From contig JANBTH010000394.1 in NCBI GenBank assembly GCA_027578815.1, forward strand, positions 1-18,267: DNA of 18,267 bases, given 5' to 3'. Both the position numbers and the translations under genes were made by a program. This document shows, one piece after another, positions 1 to 9,504 of the stretch. The notes below the pieces were generated by a model. It was not told the DNA's origin. It worked only from the letters and a program-made list of their open reading frames with translations, and did no database searches. Source of the DNA: Coemansia sp. RSA 1804. Its lineage: Eukaryota; Kickxellomycota; Kickxellomycetes; Kickxellales; Kickxellaceae. Each line of letters begins with the position of its first letter. Position 1 is the first letter of the stretch.

Positions 1-2665
1 TCACGACGCACAAGAGCGTCCTGGGCCTGGTGGCCTGCAATTTCCTTTTGCAGCTCCTCGGCTGTCTTTAGAGAACCCGTGGCACGCAGCTCATGTTCAA
101 GAGACCCAATCTGGCGCACAAGGTCGTTACAGGCGTTCTGCAAACCGTCAATCTCTTCTGAGCTGCTTAGTAACACAACCAAATCGTCCAGTTCGGTGGA
201 TAGCACAACCGATTCGGTGTCTACATCGTCAACGGTAGTGCTCTGAGACTCCACAGACTTCGTAAGCTCGCTGATCTGCGACTCCATATCTGCCTTTCCT
301 TCCTCGTCCCACGACTTGGTCTGCCGAACAGAAGATTGCAGACTACTGAGCTCTTCAAGGCGAGATTCACTTTCACGAATATCCGCCTCGATGCGAAGCA
401 GCTCTGTTGGCGCAGACGTATAGTCCACACGCAGCTTTGACACAATCTTTTGCTCGTCGTCCTTGTTGTTCCATCCCCGCTGACAAACAGGACAAGAGTG
501 GTCAGTCTCAATCTTCTGGATGTACGCCTTGTACATTGAAGATGCGCTCTTGAAATGGCCGGCCATCTCCATCAGCTCATGAAGATCTGCCTGGGCATCG
601 GAGTACAGCGTATCAAACTCCTGTGTGCCGCAGGCCTTCGTGATGCGTTCCTTCATCTGTGCTATATCGGCTGATTGCTTATCGTAGGACTGCTGCGCCA
701 GCTTTAGTCGCATCTGTGTGCTAGACAAGACATTTAGGGACTCCTTAGTTCTGCGTTTACACTCGGCAATCGCATCCTTCTTAACCTGAATAGCATTCGA
801 AATTGCCACAGTGCGCTTGTCTTTATCAGCAAAATTCTGTTCATTAGGCGCCCACTTGGCTAACTCTGCGTTTTTGGTCAGCTCATCTAGTCGACTCTGT
901 TTGCTCTCCAATTCTAGACGCTTAAGTGACAACTTTGCACGCGTATCAGCCTGCATGTTGTTGTGCGAGATCTCAGCGTTCAGTCTTGCTATTTCCTCTG
1001 CAATTCCAACCAGTTCCAGCCGCTTCTTCTTGGCATTCTCGTTGTATGTAGTCTCCGAATTGCTCTCATTAATGCCTGCCAAGTTCTCGTTTTCAGACTG
1101 CAGTTCCAGCTCAACCTTTCTAATTTCTGCTTCGCCTACCAGAAGCGAATCATGCTTTGACTGAACCTGCACAATCTCAGCCATGTTAGACCCATGCTGT
1201 GTATCGTACATTTCAGCAGTGTTCTTAAACGAGTATATCTTTTGCTGGACGCCATCAACATCGAGTTGCAGCTTCTTCTCCTCAGCCTCAGACTGAAGCT
1301 GAACATCCTCGCGCTCTTTATTTGCACCAGCAATCAAGTCCAACAGATGGGCAGAACACTCGTCGACCTTTTTCTCGCCATCCACTGAAACATCAATAGT
1401 GATGGCGTGCGTCTTACACAGCTCGTCTACTGCAGCAAGTCGGTTGATTATTTTTTCCTCAAGACTTGCCTGAGCTGCTTGGAGGTGGCCTATCTCGGAA
1501 AGGATGCTGTACATGTTGCTCTGTGCCTCTGACAGCTCAGATTTCAGCGAGTCACGCTCATCGCGCCTGCTTTGCGTGTCAGAACCCTGGGACTCAATTT
1601 TCTTAGTAACCTCGGAGTACATGCACTCGAGCTCTTCGTCAGACACGTCTAGAACCACAGTATTGGCCTCAAGCTCCTTGTAGCTAGCAGACTTTTGCTC
1701 AAGGCTCATCTGAAGCCCCTCGATCGTTGTGCGCAGACTCATATACTCCTGCAGTTGCTCTGTGAGTGCCTCGATTTGCGCCGTAATGCTGGCCTCTTGA
1801 CTCAACGCCAGATTGATCCGCAATGTATATGATTCAATGGACTTTTTGGCCTTTCCAAGATCGGTGCGAACGCTACCTGCTTTGGTCTTCTTCTCCTCAA
1901 GATGCTTAAGCTCGCCACGCTGAACGCGGATCTCCACCGCTTGGGTTTTGCGGAACGTCTTGATAGACTCGAGTGCCTTTGTGTAGCGCGTAGCAGCAAA
2001 TATCTCGTCAAACTTTTTCTTCAAAACAGAGGCCTCGGCCAACGGCCAGTTGCTCTCCTCCTGGTGGCAGAATATCACGTTCTCCAGCACCGCTTTTGAC
2101 ACGCCCAGCTGCTCGGGAAGCATTGCGTCCAGATCGGCACACCGACTGCTGATGCTTACCTTGTCTTCCGTAGCTGTGCTGTCAAAGGACAACGCTCCCT
2201 CAAGTGTCTTTTGCGTCACCGTTAGCTTTTTCTGCGTCAGGAGCATCGATCTCACACATGTCATGGAGCGCTGGCTTGCATTATAGAACCGCAGTTTGAC
2301 CTGCGCCTTTACTTCGGATTCGCCAACAAGCTACCGCATTAGAAGAGTATAGTTTCATATAATATTATTATATCTTTGCGCAAGTTGTAAAAGGGCAAAA
2401 GTAGCAGCGGTACCCAAGTGATAGATGTCAAAGAACAGTGGCAGCGTGGAAAAATTACCTTTGGATCATGGATGAATGCTCCGCCTTTACTGTTGGGCGG
2501 GAGCTCGCCAGTAGTTATATACTTTAGACTCTCAATTATAGTCGTCTTGCCACATCCATTCTGCCCGACAATAATGGTAAGAGGTGCGTAGAACTCAATA
2601 ATGTCTTGGTTCTGTGGGTCAAAGGACCGAATTCCTTGGATAAGCAGTTTTCGCAACACGGACAT
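1..2665 (-). CDS. RAD50: DNA double-strand break repair ATPase Rad50 (N-terminal two thirds, partial)
   Basis: Rad50 is the SMC-like ATPase of the Mre11-Rad50-Nbs1/Xrs2 complex, which tethers and processes DNA ends in the nucleus. Exon 1 (2665-2459, residues 1-69) carries the Walker A motif GQNGCGKTT at residues 34-42 and ends in HDPK. Exon 2 (2330 to the window edge) stays open for 776 codons. Residues [11 protein letters not shown], with Q-loop Gln at about residue 159, match the family at the same position as the human protein. Long coiled-coil-like sequence follows. The zinc hook CPVC (Cys682/Cys685) sits almost exactly where human Rad50 has it, so the first coiled-coil arm is full length. 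About 845 residues are visible of roughly 1,300. The second arm, signature motif and Walker B lie beyond the left edge. It is transcribed away from the NOPCHAP1-like gene. I see no frame break. Confidence 0.97.
2331..2458 (-). other. RAD50 spliceosomal intron (128 bp)
   Basis: On the minus strand the exon ends in AAG followed by GTAATT at 2458, and the intron ends in GGTAG at 2331. Joining gives [19 protein letters not shown], which matches the Rad50 family without a gap and in phase 0. A branch-point-like CTAAT lies in TTCTAATGCGGTAG, leaving only about 8 nt between the candidate branch A and the final AG. This is the only intron I can support in the window. An in-frame run continues past the donor into the intron but has no family similarity. 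Confidence 0.9.
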
Positions 2666-3046
2666 TCTCTTGCTGCCTAGTAAATACGTTCCTTTAAGCA
2701 GAAAACCAAAACGAATGAGCTAATAAAAATTAGTCAATAACAAAAATAAATAATAAAAAGAAAGAAGAGAGCGAAGAAGGCAAGACCGGAAAAGGACAAC
2801 AAAAACTCTTGACATGGTGGTGTTGATGATTCAAAATTTGTGATGAAAACCACCATCCCACAAGTGGTTGCTGTGGCTGCGGGTTTTTTGCTGATGATGG
2901 CATTCAAAAAAAAAGTAAAAAAAACTTGCTCAAGGAAAATTTTTTATTTGAGCCTTGTGGTTTTATTGTTTGTACTTTGTATTTGTTTCATTTATATACA
3001 TTTATTACTTCTATTATTTCTGTTATATACATATAATATACTAAAC
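2666..3046. promoter_or_regulatory. Divergent promoter / 5' UTR region between RAD50 and the NOPCHAP1-like gene
   Basis: This 381-bp gap separates two divergently transcribed start codons and so should hold both promoters. The RAD50 side (2666-2780) is A-rich on the plus strand. The other side, from about 2880, is very T-rich and ends in ATATAATATACTAAACATG at the downstream start. No specific factor-binding motif is convincing. The frame upstream of 3047 is open back to an ATG at 2840, but it encodes a low-complexity hydrophobic run and is best read as 5' UTR. Confidence 0.55.
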
Positions 3047-3736
3047 ATGAGTGGCACTAAAAAGGGTAAAAGAACGAGGGACAAGTCATTGTTAAACATA
3101 GTCGACGATAGCAGCAGCAACGACAACGATGTGCCCGAACTACCGTCGATACTTGCAGGCAAAGGATATTGTGGAGAATCACCAGCATGCAAGTCACAGG
3201 AACAAAACGATAGCACTGAGGGTTCCTCGTCCAGAAAAACATTTCGTGTAGAACCACCATCTGCGCTTCTCTCGCGGCTCCAGTCGTTTCTGCCGCAGAT
3301 AGCCGAAGCAAACAAGAAACTCAAAGATGATATGGCCGAGGACCCAAGCAAGGTGGACATTGAGAACGTGGATGACAGCGCGAATCAGTATATTGAGATG
3401 GATCTTGGTCTTGGCGTATTCGACATGAAACCCAAAAAGAAAAGCAATCCGGAGGATGTTGTCATCAGTACCCACGCCGATGCGGACATTAGTGAGAGCG
3501 ATAGCAGCGACTATGATGATAGCGACTCGGATACCGGCAAGCGACAGCAACAAAGCATACGTGGTTTGCCTGGATCAAAGATAATTATTGACCCAGCAGC
3601 TGCGTCTATCGCGTCCAAGTGGCAGGGCAAGAAACCACATATTGAAGTTCTGGATAATTCAAAGCAGTCTGGTGGAGAGAATAGTCGGATGAACGATGAC
3701 TCAGAGTCTGACTCTGATCAAGAGATGCACGAATGA
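3047..3736 (+). CDS. NOPCHAP1: NOPCHAP1-like box C/D snoRNP assembly chaperone (DUF4598)
   Basis: The gene encodes a 229-residue acidic, mostly low-complexity protein. Residues 73-127 (LLSRLQSFLPQIAEANKKL, then a D-IENVDD-like stretch and IEMDLGLGVFDMK) match the conserved core of human NOPCHAP1 (C12orf45). NOPCHAP1 links NOP58 to the R2TP co-chaperone during box C/D snoRNP assembly in the nucleus. Two Ser/Asp-rich tracts (about 147-163 and 217-226) resemble CK2-site acidic tails, and the IEVLD motif near 199-203 is also family-like. I chose the ATG at 3047 because the lysine-rich start MSGTKKGKR looks natural, while the in-frame extension back to 2840 is a hydrophobic T-rich UTR artefact. 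The role is inferred from family similarity. Confidence 0.8.
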   Translation: MSGTKKGKRTRDKSLLNIVDDSSSNDNDVPELPSILAGKGYCGESPACKSQEQNDSTEGSSSRKTFRVEPPSALLSRLQSFLPQIAEANKKLKDDMAEDPSKVDIENVDDSANQYIEMDLGLGVFDMKPKKKSNPEDVVISTHADADISESDSSDYDDSDSDTGKRQQQSIRGLPGSKIIIDPAAASIASKWQGKKPHIEVLDNSKQSGGENSRMNDDSESDSDQEMHE

Positions 3737-4387
3737 GCGGCCAGACGGGTTATTTGACTTTTTTTTGCCCTATGTTTTCTTCCTTTTCTAAAAATGATGT
3801 ATAGATATTGACATTGCTTCTTTGGTATGGATGCCTCAACTCAAGCAGGAGACAGAATGCGTTTTATTTTGCTTTGGTGAAATATCAAGACATATGTATG
3901 TGCGTAAAGTAGATCACATGAAGCCTGGCATACTCGTGGCCAAAACAAGCAAAAGACCAAACTGTATCTTCACTCCTTCACCGTCTTTTTTGTTTCTATT
4001 CAATATAATAATAGACCAGCACCTTTTAACATTTTCTTATGTTCAGCTTGATCTGTTTTGTGGGAGTAGAAATCGCTCGTGTTAAAACATTAGCTTTTCT
4101 AAATAACAGATTACCGAAATCACCGAAATCACCGAAATCAGAAGATCATGCTGACTGATTATGTATTGTGGATCACGACTTGCGTCATACAAGCAGTTAG
4201 AAATGTCGTTCAATTCCTTAGCCCACGAAGGTATCCACAACAACAACGAACTGACGCTAATTTGCGCCTTGTCTTCTCAGCAAACAATTCGCCTCTTTCT
4301 ACACTATCGCTTGTCACCAACGACACGCATTTATCTTTCAGCAGCAGCAGCAACACTATCAAAGAAAGCAACAGCAATCACAGAGCA
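3737..4387. promoter_or_regulatory. Intergenic: NOPCHAP1-like 3' region and RPT3 promoter / leader
   Basis: This 651-bp A+T-rich gap lies between two plus-strand genes. It contains the 3' end of the NOPCHAP1-like transcript (T-rich just after the stop), an unremarkable middle, and a three-copy 9-bp tandem repeat at 4113-4139. The frame of RPT3 is open from an ATG at 4148 through to the preferred start at 4388. I found no exact copy of the yeast proteasome element GGTGGCAAA here. The open frame at 3822-4085 has no recognisable similarity and is not called. Confidence 0.5.
4113..4139 (+). repeat. Three perfect tandem copies of ACCGAAATC
   Basis: Three exact 9-bp copies lie end to end, about 250 bp upstream of the preferred RPT3 start codon. 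They could be a replication-slippage repeat or a clustered binding site in the proteasome gene promoter. Nothing else in the window carries the repeat that I noticed. Confidence 0.85.
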
Positions 4388-5632
4388 ATGGAGGAAATCG
4401 GCATCCGCCCAGTTGAGATTGCGCCAGGAATCAAAGACCTTGGGGTTTCGCTGATTCGCCCTGAGCTTCTCACCGAGCTAGACGAAACCGACCTTTATCT
4501 GCGCCAAAAGCGTCTTGAGCGCCACCTTGAGCTGCTTGACCTGCAGGAGGAGTACATCAAGGACGAGCAGCGCAATCTCCAGGTGGAGCTGCTGCGGGCA
4601 CAAGAGGAAGTGAAGCGGATTTGCGCAGTGCCGCTTGTTCTTGGACAATTCCTTGAGCCAATTGATCGCGACACATGTATTGTTGGGTCGACCACCGGAC
4701 TCTCCTACCTTGTGCGGATTCTGTCGACGATTAACCGTGAGCTGTTGAAGCCAAACACGTCGGTGTCGCTCCACCGCCACTCGTATGCGGTGGTCGAGGT
4801 TCTTCCGCCAGAGGCGGACTCTAGCATTGCTCTGCTTGACGCTAATGAGCGTCCTGACGTGAGCTACTCCGATATCGGTGGCCTTGATATGCAGAAGCAG
4901 GAGATCCGCGAGGCAGTTGAGCTCCCGCTTACCCACTTTGACCTATATCGCCAAATTGGTATAGACCCGCCACGCGGCGTGCTCTTGTACGGACCACCGG
5001 GGACTGGCAAGACCATGCTGGTCAAGGCGGTTGCGCACCACACGACAGCATCGTTTATCCGCGTCAACGGGTCCGAGTTTGTGCAAAAGTACCTGGGCGA
5101 GGGACCGCGCATGGTGCGCGACGTGTTCCGTCTTGCGCGCGAAAACTCGCCGTCGATTATCTTTATTGACGAAATTGATGCAGTGGCCACCAAGCGGTTT
5201 GACGCACAGACGGGAGCCGACCGTGAGGTGCAGCGTATCCTGCTGGAGCTTCTCAACCAGATGGACGGCTTTGACCAGACCTCCAACGTTAAGGTGATTA
5301 TGGCCACTAATCGCGCGGACACGCTTGATCCTGCGCTGCTGCGTCCCGGCCGCTTGGATCGCAAGATCGAGTTCCCGACCCCCGACCGCCGCCAGAAACG
5401 TTTGATCTTCCAGACTATTACGTCCAAGATGAACCTGTCGGAGGAGGTCGATCTGGAGGACTTTGTGGCGCGTCCAGACAAGCTCAGCGGCGCTGAGATT
5501 GCTGCTATCTGCCAAGAGGCTGGTATGCAGGCCGTGCGCAAGAACCGCTACGTTGTTCTTCCTTCCGACATTGAAACCGGATACAAGTCGAATGTGAGCA
5601 AGCAGAACACGGACCTGGCCTTTTACCATTAG
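4388..5632 (+). CDS. RPT3: 26S proteasome regulatory subunit Rpt3 (PSMC4), AAA+ ATPase
   Basis: Rpt3 is one of six ATPases in the base ring of the 19S particle that unfold substrates and push them into the 20S core. The 414-residue product has an N-terminal coiled coil (about 31-75), an OB-fold region (about 80-140) and an AAA+ domain. Visible motifs are Walker A GPPGTGKT (202-209), Walker B IIFIDE (257-262), sensor ATNRAD (306-311), arginine fingers in RPGR (319-322) and the sensor-2 region around SGAE (367-370). The C terminus FYH fits the HbYX rule for docking into the 20S ring. Length matches the family (about 414-428). I chose ATG 4388 because MEEIGI resembles the yeast start. An in-frame ATG at 4148 would add 80 unrelated residues. 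It is convergent with PRP31 across a 111-bp spacer. Confidence 0.96.
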   Translation: MEEIGIRPVEIAPGIKDLGVSLIRPELLTELDETDLYLRQKRLERHLELLDLQEEYIKDEQRNLQVELLRAQEEVKRICAVPLVLGQFLEPIDRDTCIVGSTTGLSYLVRILSTINRELLKPNTSVSLHRHSYAVVEVLPPEADSSIALLDANERPDVSYSDIGGLDMQKQEIREAVELPLTHFDLYRQIGIDPPRGVLLYGPPGTGKTMLVKAVAHHTTASFIRVNGSEFVQKYLGEGPRMVRDVFRLARENSPSIIFIDEIDAVATKRFDAQTGADREVQRILLELLNQMDGFDQTSNVKVIMATNRADTLDPALLRPGRLDRKIEFPTPDRRQKRLIFQTITSKMNLSEEVDLEDFVARPDKLSGAEIAAICQEAGMQAVRKNRYVVLPSDIETGYKSNVSKQNTDLAFYH

Positions 5633-5743
5633 AAAGAGGTATTTCTTTTTTATTTGTCTTGTTTCAGTCTCCTTGTTTGGTTTATTGTGGTTTAATCGCT
5701 TACTCAGCAAGTATTACAAAATGGTTGCGGTTGTTATCTAGGC
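5633..5743. other. Convergent 3' spacer between RPT3 and PRP31
   Basis: This 111-bp T-rich stretch must hold both 3' ends. On the minus strand an AATAAA hexamer (plus-strand 5681-5686) lies about 58 nt past the PRP31 stop and is a plausible poly(A) signal. The two transcripts probably overlap or nearly abut here. Confidence 0.5.
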
Positions 5744-7327
5744 TCATGACTTTCTTTTCATGAAGGGCGTGCTTGATGCAAAGTACTTGTCACTTGCGGT
5801 TCGTGGCTTCTTGTGCAGATTTGTGTCGCCTCCAGCGGTTGGGTTTGCAAGCTCGAATCCCTGCACCGGAGTGAACGCAATCGACGCAATGCCCGAGGGA
5901 GCAGCCGATGAGGGAGCCTTCAGGTACTTTTCGTACTTTTTGGCAACCTTTGCCTTTGCTCTGTTGTTCATCTGGGTAGCACGCACACGGCCCACGGTCT
6001 GGCCCATCATTCCGGCGCCCTCCATCTCGTCCATAATGATGGTTTCGTCCTGGACCGAGCCAAACTGCAGCCGGTCCCTTTGCTTTTGCAGCTCCGTCAT
6101 CACAAATGGCTCCTGCGCCTTGCGGACCTTGCGACCGCCACGACGGCGCTTGGGCCCTTCGTCGGGAACCGGAAGCGGCTTGACAGCGTTGAGCGGCGGG
6201 GGTTCCAGAAGCTTCTCGACCTGGGCATCCAGCTCAGCTCTGAACTTCTTGCCCAGCGCACCATCGGCCGACTCATGCAGCGCGTCAACGCGGGCGGCAA
6301 GCGCGCACTTGGCAGACAGTTTGCGCAGCATCTTGTTTCGAAAGTCCTCGGGAACCCTACGGACTGCCTCCGAGTAGTAGATCACGCCGGCGTGCTTTTT
6401 GGTCGACAGCGACGATAGCCCGGTTGCGCCGTGCTGCGACTTGCCAAGCACCTGGATGTTGCATGCCGGGATTTTACTTAGCGCCGTCAGTCCGCCTGCC
6501 TCGACAATCAGCTTGGCGGCCGTTGACGACCCGACCACGGCGGTGATGTTGGGTGCAATCAGTGGCATGCGTGTCTCAATGAAGCCGACGATCTGCAGCT
6601 TCGCACTAACAAGGTCGATCAGACAGAGGCAGGCGTCCTGTATCCGGTCCATGTCCTTCTGGGGCAGTGGGTGTCCGACAGTTGTGGATCCCGTAACCGT
6701 GACAACCATGCGTGTTGCGTTGGGCAGAATGCTTTCGAACCCGACCTTTGTGATATCCTCCGCATACCCTATTGCCCTGACCGAGCGGGCGTAGTCAATC
6801 GGGCTGCGCACAAGCGTCTCGAGCTCCGGAAACCGCTCCTTGTAGTGGTCAATCAGGAACCGGTGGACAACAAGGATCTCGCCCGCAATCTGCGACGACA
6901 CCTCGTTTGCCCGCAGAACAAGCTTGTATTCAGGGTCGTCTTCAATCCGTCCAACGATCCGCAACGACTCTACGGGCACGCTCTGGCTGCTTGTTATATC
7001 CGCCAGGAGGGTCCGGAGCTCCCTGCTGTGTCTTACTTTGGCTATTTTGCGAATATCGCTGGAACTCGTTGCCAGCTTGCTGATCAGCTGTTCGTGATCC
7101 TCGTTGATAGCCCCGCTGTTGCTGGCTTCGCCCAGTGCGGCTACCTCGGCATTGCTTCCATGTAAACCGATTGTGTCATTGACATGATCATCATCATCGC
7201 TTGCATTGCTGTTTTCGTCATCGTGGCTGTCCGTGTTTTTCCGGTCGACAACGTCCATGGTTCCTTCGTCGTCAGTTCCACCACCCAGCTCCTCTAAGTC
7301 GGCCAGCAGATCATCGTGCAATGTCAT
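5744..7327 (-). CDS. PRP31: U4/U6 snRNP protein Prp31
   Basis: Prp31 binds the U4 5' stem-loop with Snu13 and stabilises the U4/U6.U5 tri-snRNP before spliceosome activation. The 527-residue product has an acidic N terminus (about 10-50) and a NOP domain spanning about 90-340. Within it are IETRMPLIAPN (250-260) and the AGGLTALSKIPACNIQVLG core (277-295) that contacts the RNA-15.5K complex. The conserved Prp31 C-terminal block follows: CALAARVDALHES (341-353), EPPP and KPLPVPDEGPKRRRGGRK. The chosen start, MTLHDDLLADLEELGG, is family-like. The frame is open 21 codons further upstream through a hydrophobic T-rich leader that I reject. It is intronless and in tandem with SMU1, another early-spliceosome factor, 262 bp upstream. 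Confidence 0.97.
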   Translation of the reverse strand: MTLHDDLLADLEELGGGTDDEGTMDVVDRKNTDSHDDENSNASDDDDHVNDTIGLHGSNAEVAALGEASNSGAINEDHEQLISKLATSSSDIRKIAKVRHSRELRTLLADITSSQSVPVESLRIVGRIEDDPEYKLVLRANEVSSQIAGEILVVHRFLIDHYKERFPELETLVRSPIDYARSVRAIGYAEDITKVGFESILPNATRMVVTVTGSTTVGHPLPQKDMDRIQDACLCLIDLVSAKLQIVGFIETRMPLIAPNITAVVGSSTAAKLIVEAGGLTALSKIPACNIQVLGKSQHGATGLSSLSTKKHAGVIYYSEAVRRVPEDFRNKMLRKLSAKCALAARVDALHESADGALGKKFRAELDAQVEKLLEPPPLNAVKPLPVPDEGPKRRRGGRKVRKAQEPFVMTELQKQRDRLQFGSVQDETIIMDEMEGAGMMGQTVGRVRATQMNNRAKAKVAKKYEKYLKAPSSAAPSGIASIAFTPVQGFELANPTAGGDTNLHKKPRTASDKYFASSTPFMKRKS

Positions 7328-7589
7328 TCTCCTTCGTATATCAAATACAAATTTATAAATACTAATGAGAATGAAAATAAAAATGAACACTGAATGCTAA
7401 AGCAAGCACCTTAAGATAATAACAAAACTGAGTAACGAAAGCGCAAATAAAGATTCAGTGAGTATATGGAATAACATTTTCAACTTATTTAATTTAAGCT
7501 CCCCTACCGCTGTATAATGGGGAAAGTTCACATGACCTGATGTATATTTTTTTTATATACTGGCAAATGTTTCTAGTATTTTGGAGTTC
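7328..7589. promoter_or_regulatory. PRP31 promoter / SMU1 3' region
   Basis: This 262-bp A+T-rich gap lies between two minus-strand genes. It must contain the SMU1 3' end and the PRP31 promoter. No distinct motif stands out. Confidence 0.45.
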
Positions 7590-9209
7590 TCAATCTACAT
7601 TGTCTCCTGTCCAGACAGGAACACTTCTGTCGTTGGAGATAAATGCAGAGACATTCAATGACGGGTGCTGTGCGATTCCCGTAACGCATCCGGGACGAAT
7701 AGACAAGTGCGCTGCGACATGCGCATTGCCAGTATCGATGCTAAAGCAATGAAGAGTCGAAGAGCCCGACACGGCAAGGACAAACTTGCCTCCCGGGCTG
7801 ACCACAGCAGCCAGAAACTCCTCCCGATGACCACCCTCCTCTTCCCCCGGTCTAGTGAATGCGTTCTTTAAGCTGCCGTTGATGTCAATAACGTACATTT
7901 TTGGCGATTTTGTGCACACGATGAATTCTGTCGGCTTGCCGGGAATAGCGAGAACAGTGTGTGCGGGTGGTGCAGAGAGACCAAGGTCTTCGGATCCAGG
8001 CACCACAGCGTGAAGACACACGGCCGAGGAAGCGTCCCAGATCCTAACAGTTCCGTCCTCAGATGTGCTTAGCACGCGGGTGTTGTCGTGGTTGAATATG
8101 GCGCTTGTGACAGCAGCCGAGTGGCCACGGAACTCTTTTAGCATCTTTCCAGATTTGAGTCCGTGGATGCGAACGATATTGTCAACACCGCCACTAAGTA
8201 TCTGCTGCTGCTGCTGTGTATTATCGTCATCGTCGTCGTTGCTGGTTTGGTTGGAGAAACAGACGCATGATACGCTTTGGCTGTGTGCGGCTGAAAACCG
8301 TTTGTAGGACAATCCAGATTTGACCTTCCATACCTTAATTTTACCGTTTTTGGCGCCGGAACACACGAGCTCGCCCGAGGAGCTGAATGCCAGAGCGGTC
8401 ACCGACTCCTCCATCATCATGGGCGTCCCGTCGTTCTGGTACGCCAGATCGGTTGCGAGTTTTCCTGTCCTAAAGTTCCACAGCTCAATGAATCCGTCGG
8501 TGCTTCCTGTGGCAAGATAGGCACTGCTGGGCGAGAATGCCACGCTGTTGGGATGCTGCTTCTTGGGGAGTTTGATTGTGGCAAGCAGACTGTCGGGCGC
8601 CCTATCAACCACACTTCTCTGCGCTCGTTGTCTTTGCTCGTGAAACAGACCGTGGGATCCAGTGTTTGCGGACAGGATCCCCTGCTCCGTCTGCCACCGC
8701 AGCGCCTGCCCAAGCATGGCAAGCAGTTGGGACGATGCTGTTGAATGCACATGTGCAGCCAGGTTGTTGGCAATCGCCTCCCTGCGCGACTCCTTGGACG
8801 TCGCTCCATACGCGTGGCGCGGATCAAACGATGTGCGTGACAAGATCTGCTCCAGTCTCAGATACCTGTCCATATCAGCCGACCGCAGCAGATCCATAGG
8901 TTCCGTCTGTCTGAGCAATGCGCGTGCGGGCACCAGGTCCTGGGCCTCCGCCAGCTCAATGATGATCTGCTCGTACAGATCGGTTAGTCGCTCTGCCGCC
9001 AGATTCGCCTGAAGCACACTGGTAAGTACTGCGTCCCACCGGCCCCGGAGTATATCGCTCTTAAAGTTATCGACGCTCTCCACAGTGTTCAGCGATACGC
9101 CGCTCTCCCGCTGCAGCACCTCAAGCGTCTTGTGCAGATTCTGTTCCCTGAGGAACTGCTCGATTAGTCTGACAACGTCGGCAGACTCGATATTCATCTC
9201 TGCGAGCAC
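7590..9209 (-). CDS. SMU1: WD40-repeat splicing factor Smu1
   Basis: Smu1 works with RED in the spliceosomal B complex and is needed for activation, particularly on short introns in metazoans. The 539-residue product begins with a LisH motif (about 8-38, VVRLIEQFLREQNLHKTLEVL) and a CTLH region (about 43-99). The conserved RALLRQTEPM block and RREAIANNLAAHV follow. The WD40 propeller spans about 217-535, with GFIELWNF, KIKVWKVKSG, RIHGLKSGKMLKEFRGHS and GTVRIWD. These match human SMU1 closely (513 residues). Excess length comes partly from an Asp/Gln run (325-336) in a loop between blades. The start could be 9209 (MLAEMNIES) or 9197 (MNIES); the second is closer to the human N terminus. Smu1 is absent from budding yeast, which helps place the organism. 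Confidence 0.96.
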   Translation of the reverse strand: MLAEMNIESADVVRLIEQFLREQNLHKTLEVLQRESGVSLNTVESVDNFKSDILRGRWDAVLTSVLQANLAAERLTDLYEQIIIELAEAQDLVPARALLRQTEPMDLLRSADMDRYLRLEQILSRTSFDPRHAYGATSKESRREAIANNLAAHVHSTASSQLLAMLGQALRWQTEQGILSANTGSHGLFHEQRQRAQRSVVDRAPDSLLATIKLPKKQHPNSVAFSPSSAYLATGSTDGFIELWNFRTGKLATDLAYQNDGTPMMMEESVTALAFSSSGELVCSGAKNGKIKVWKVKSGLSYKRFSAAHSQSVSCVCFSNQTSNDDDDDNTQQQQQILSGGVDNIVRIHGLKSGKMLKEFRGHSAAVTSAIFNHDNTRVLSTSEDGTVRIWDASSAVCLHAVVPGSEDLGLSAPPAHTVLAIPGKPTEFIVCTKSPKMYVIDINGSLKNAFTRPGEEEGGHREEFLAAVVSPGGKFVLAVSGSSTLHCFSIDTGNAHVAAHLSIRPGCVTGIAQHPSLNVSAFISNDRSVPVWTGDNVD

Positions 9210-9504
9210 TGGAATAACGGTGAAAGTGTCTATTCGTTGCGTTCTTTAGACAGCATTAAGATAATTAAAGAATTGCAAATAGAAAAGCTGTGGGTATTAT
9301 TGTCGCTAGAATCAATTTGCTGGTGCTGACACTGCAGAAGGTAAAAAAAATACTAGCATGATATCCGATCCGATGGTTTTGGGATTTGGCCACGCGAGCA
9401 ATCGTACGGTCCTTTATTAACAACATGTGGGGTGAATGAAATGTTCCTATTACCCACTCAAACGGACTCTTGATAGCATGTAAAACAAAGGAAAGATTGA
9501 TGAG
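9210..9504. promoter_or_regulatory. SMU1 promoter and 3' end of the MIT-like gene
   Basis: This 295-bp gap lies between two minus-strand genes. The right side should hold the 3' end of the MIT-like gene: an AATAAA on the minus strand (plus-strand 9413-9418) is about 87 nt past its stop. The left side should be the SMU1 promoter. No other motif stands out. Confidence 0.45.

Noticed and set aside
2992..3553. Minus-strand frames opposite the NOPCHAP1-like gene
   Set aside because: They are antisense shadows; the plus strand carries the family-matching product.
3822..4085. 87-codon plus-strand frame between the NOPCHAP1-like gene and RPT3
   Set aside because: A+T-rich composition, no recognisable domain, and it sits where 3' UTR and promoter are expected.
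4864..5541. 225-codon minus-strand frame opposite RPT3
   Set aside because: Shadow of a highly conserved G+C-rich gene on the other strand.
5840..5870. A CTCGAATCCC string resembling a tRNA T-loop
   Set aside because: It lies inside the conserved PRP31 coding sequence and has no cloverleaf partners.
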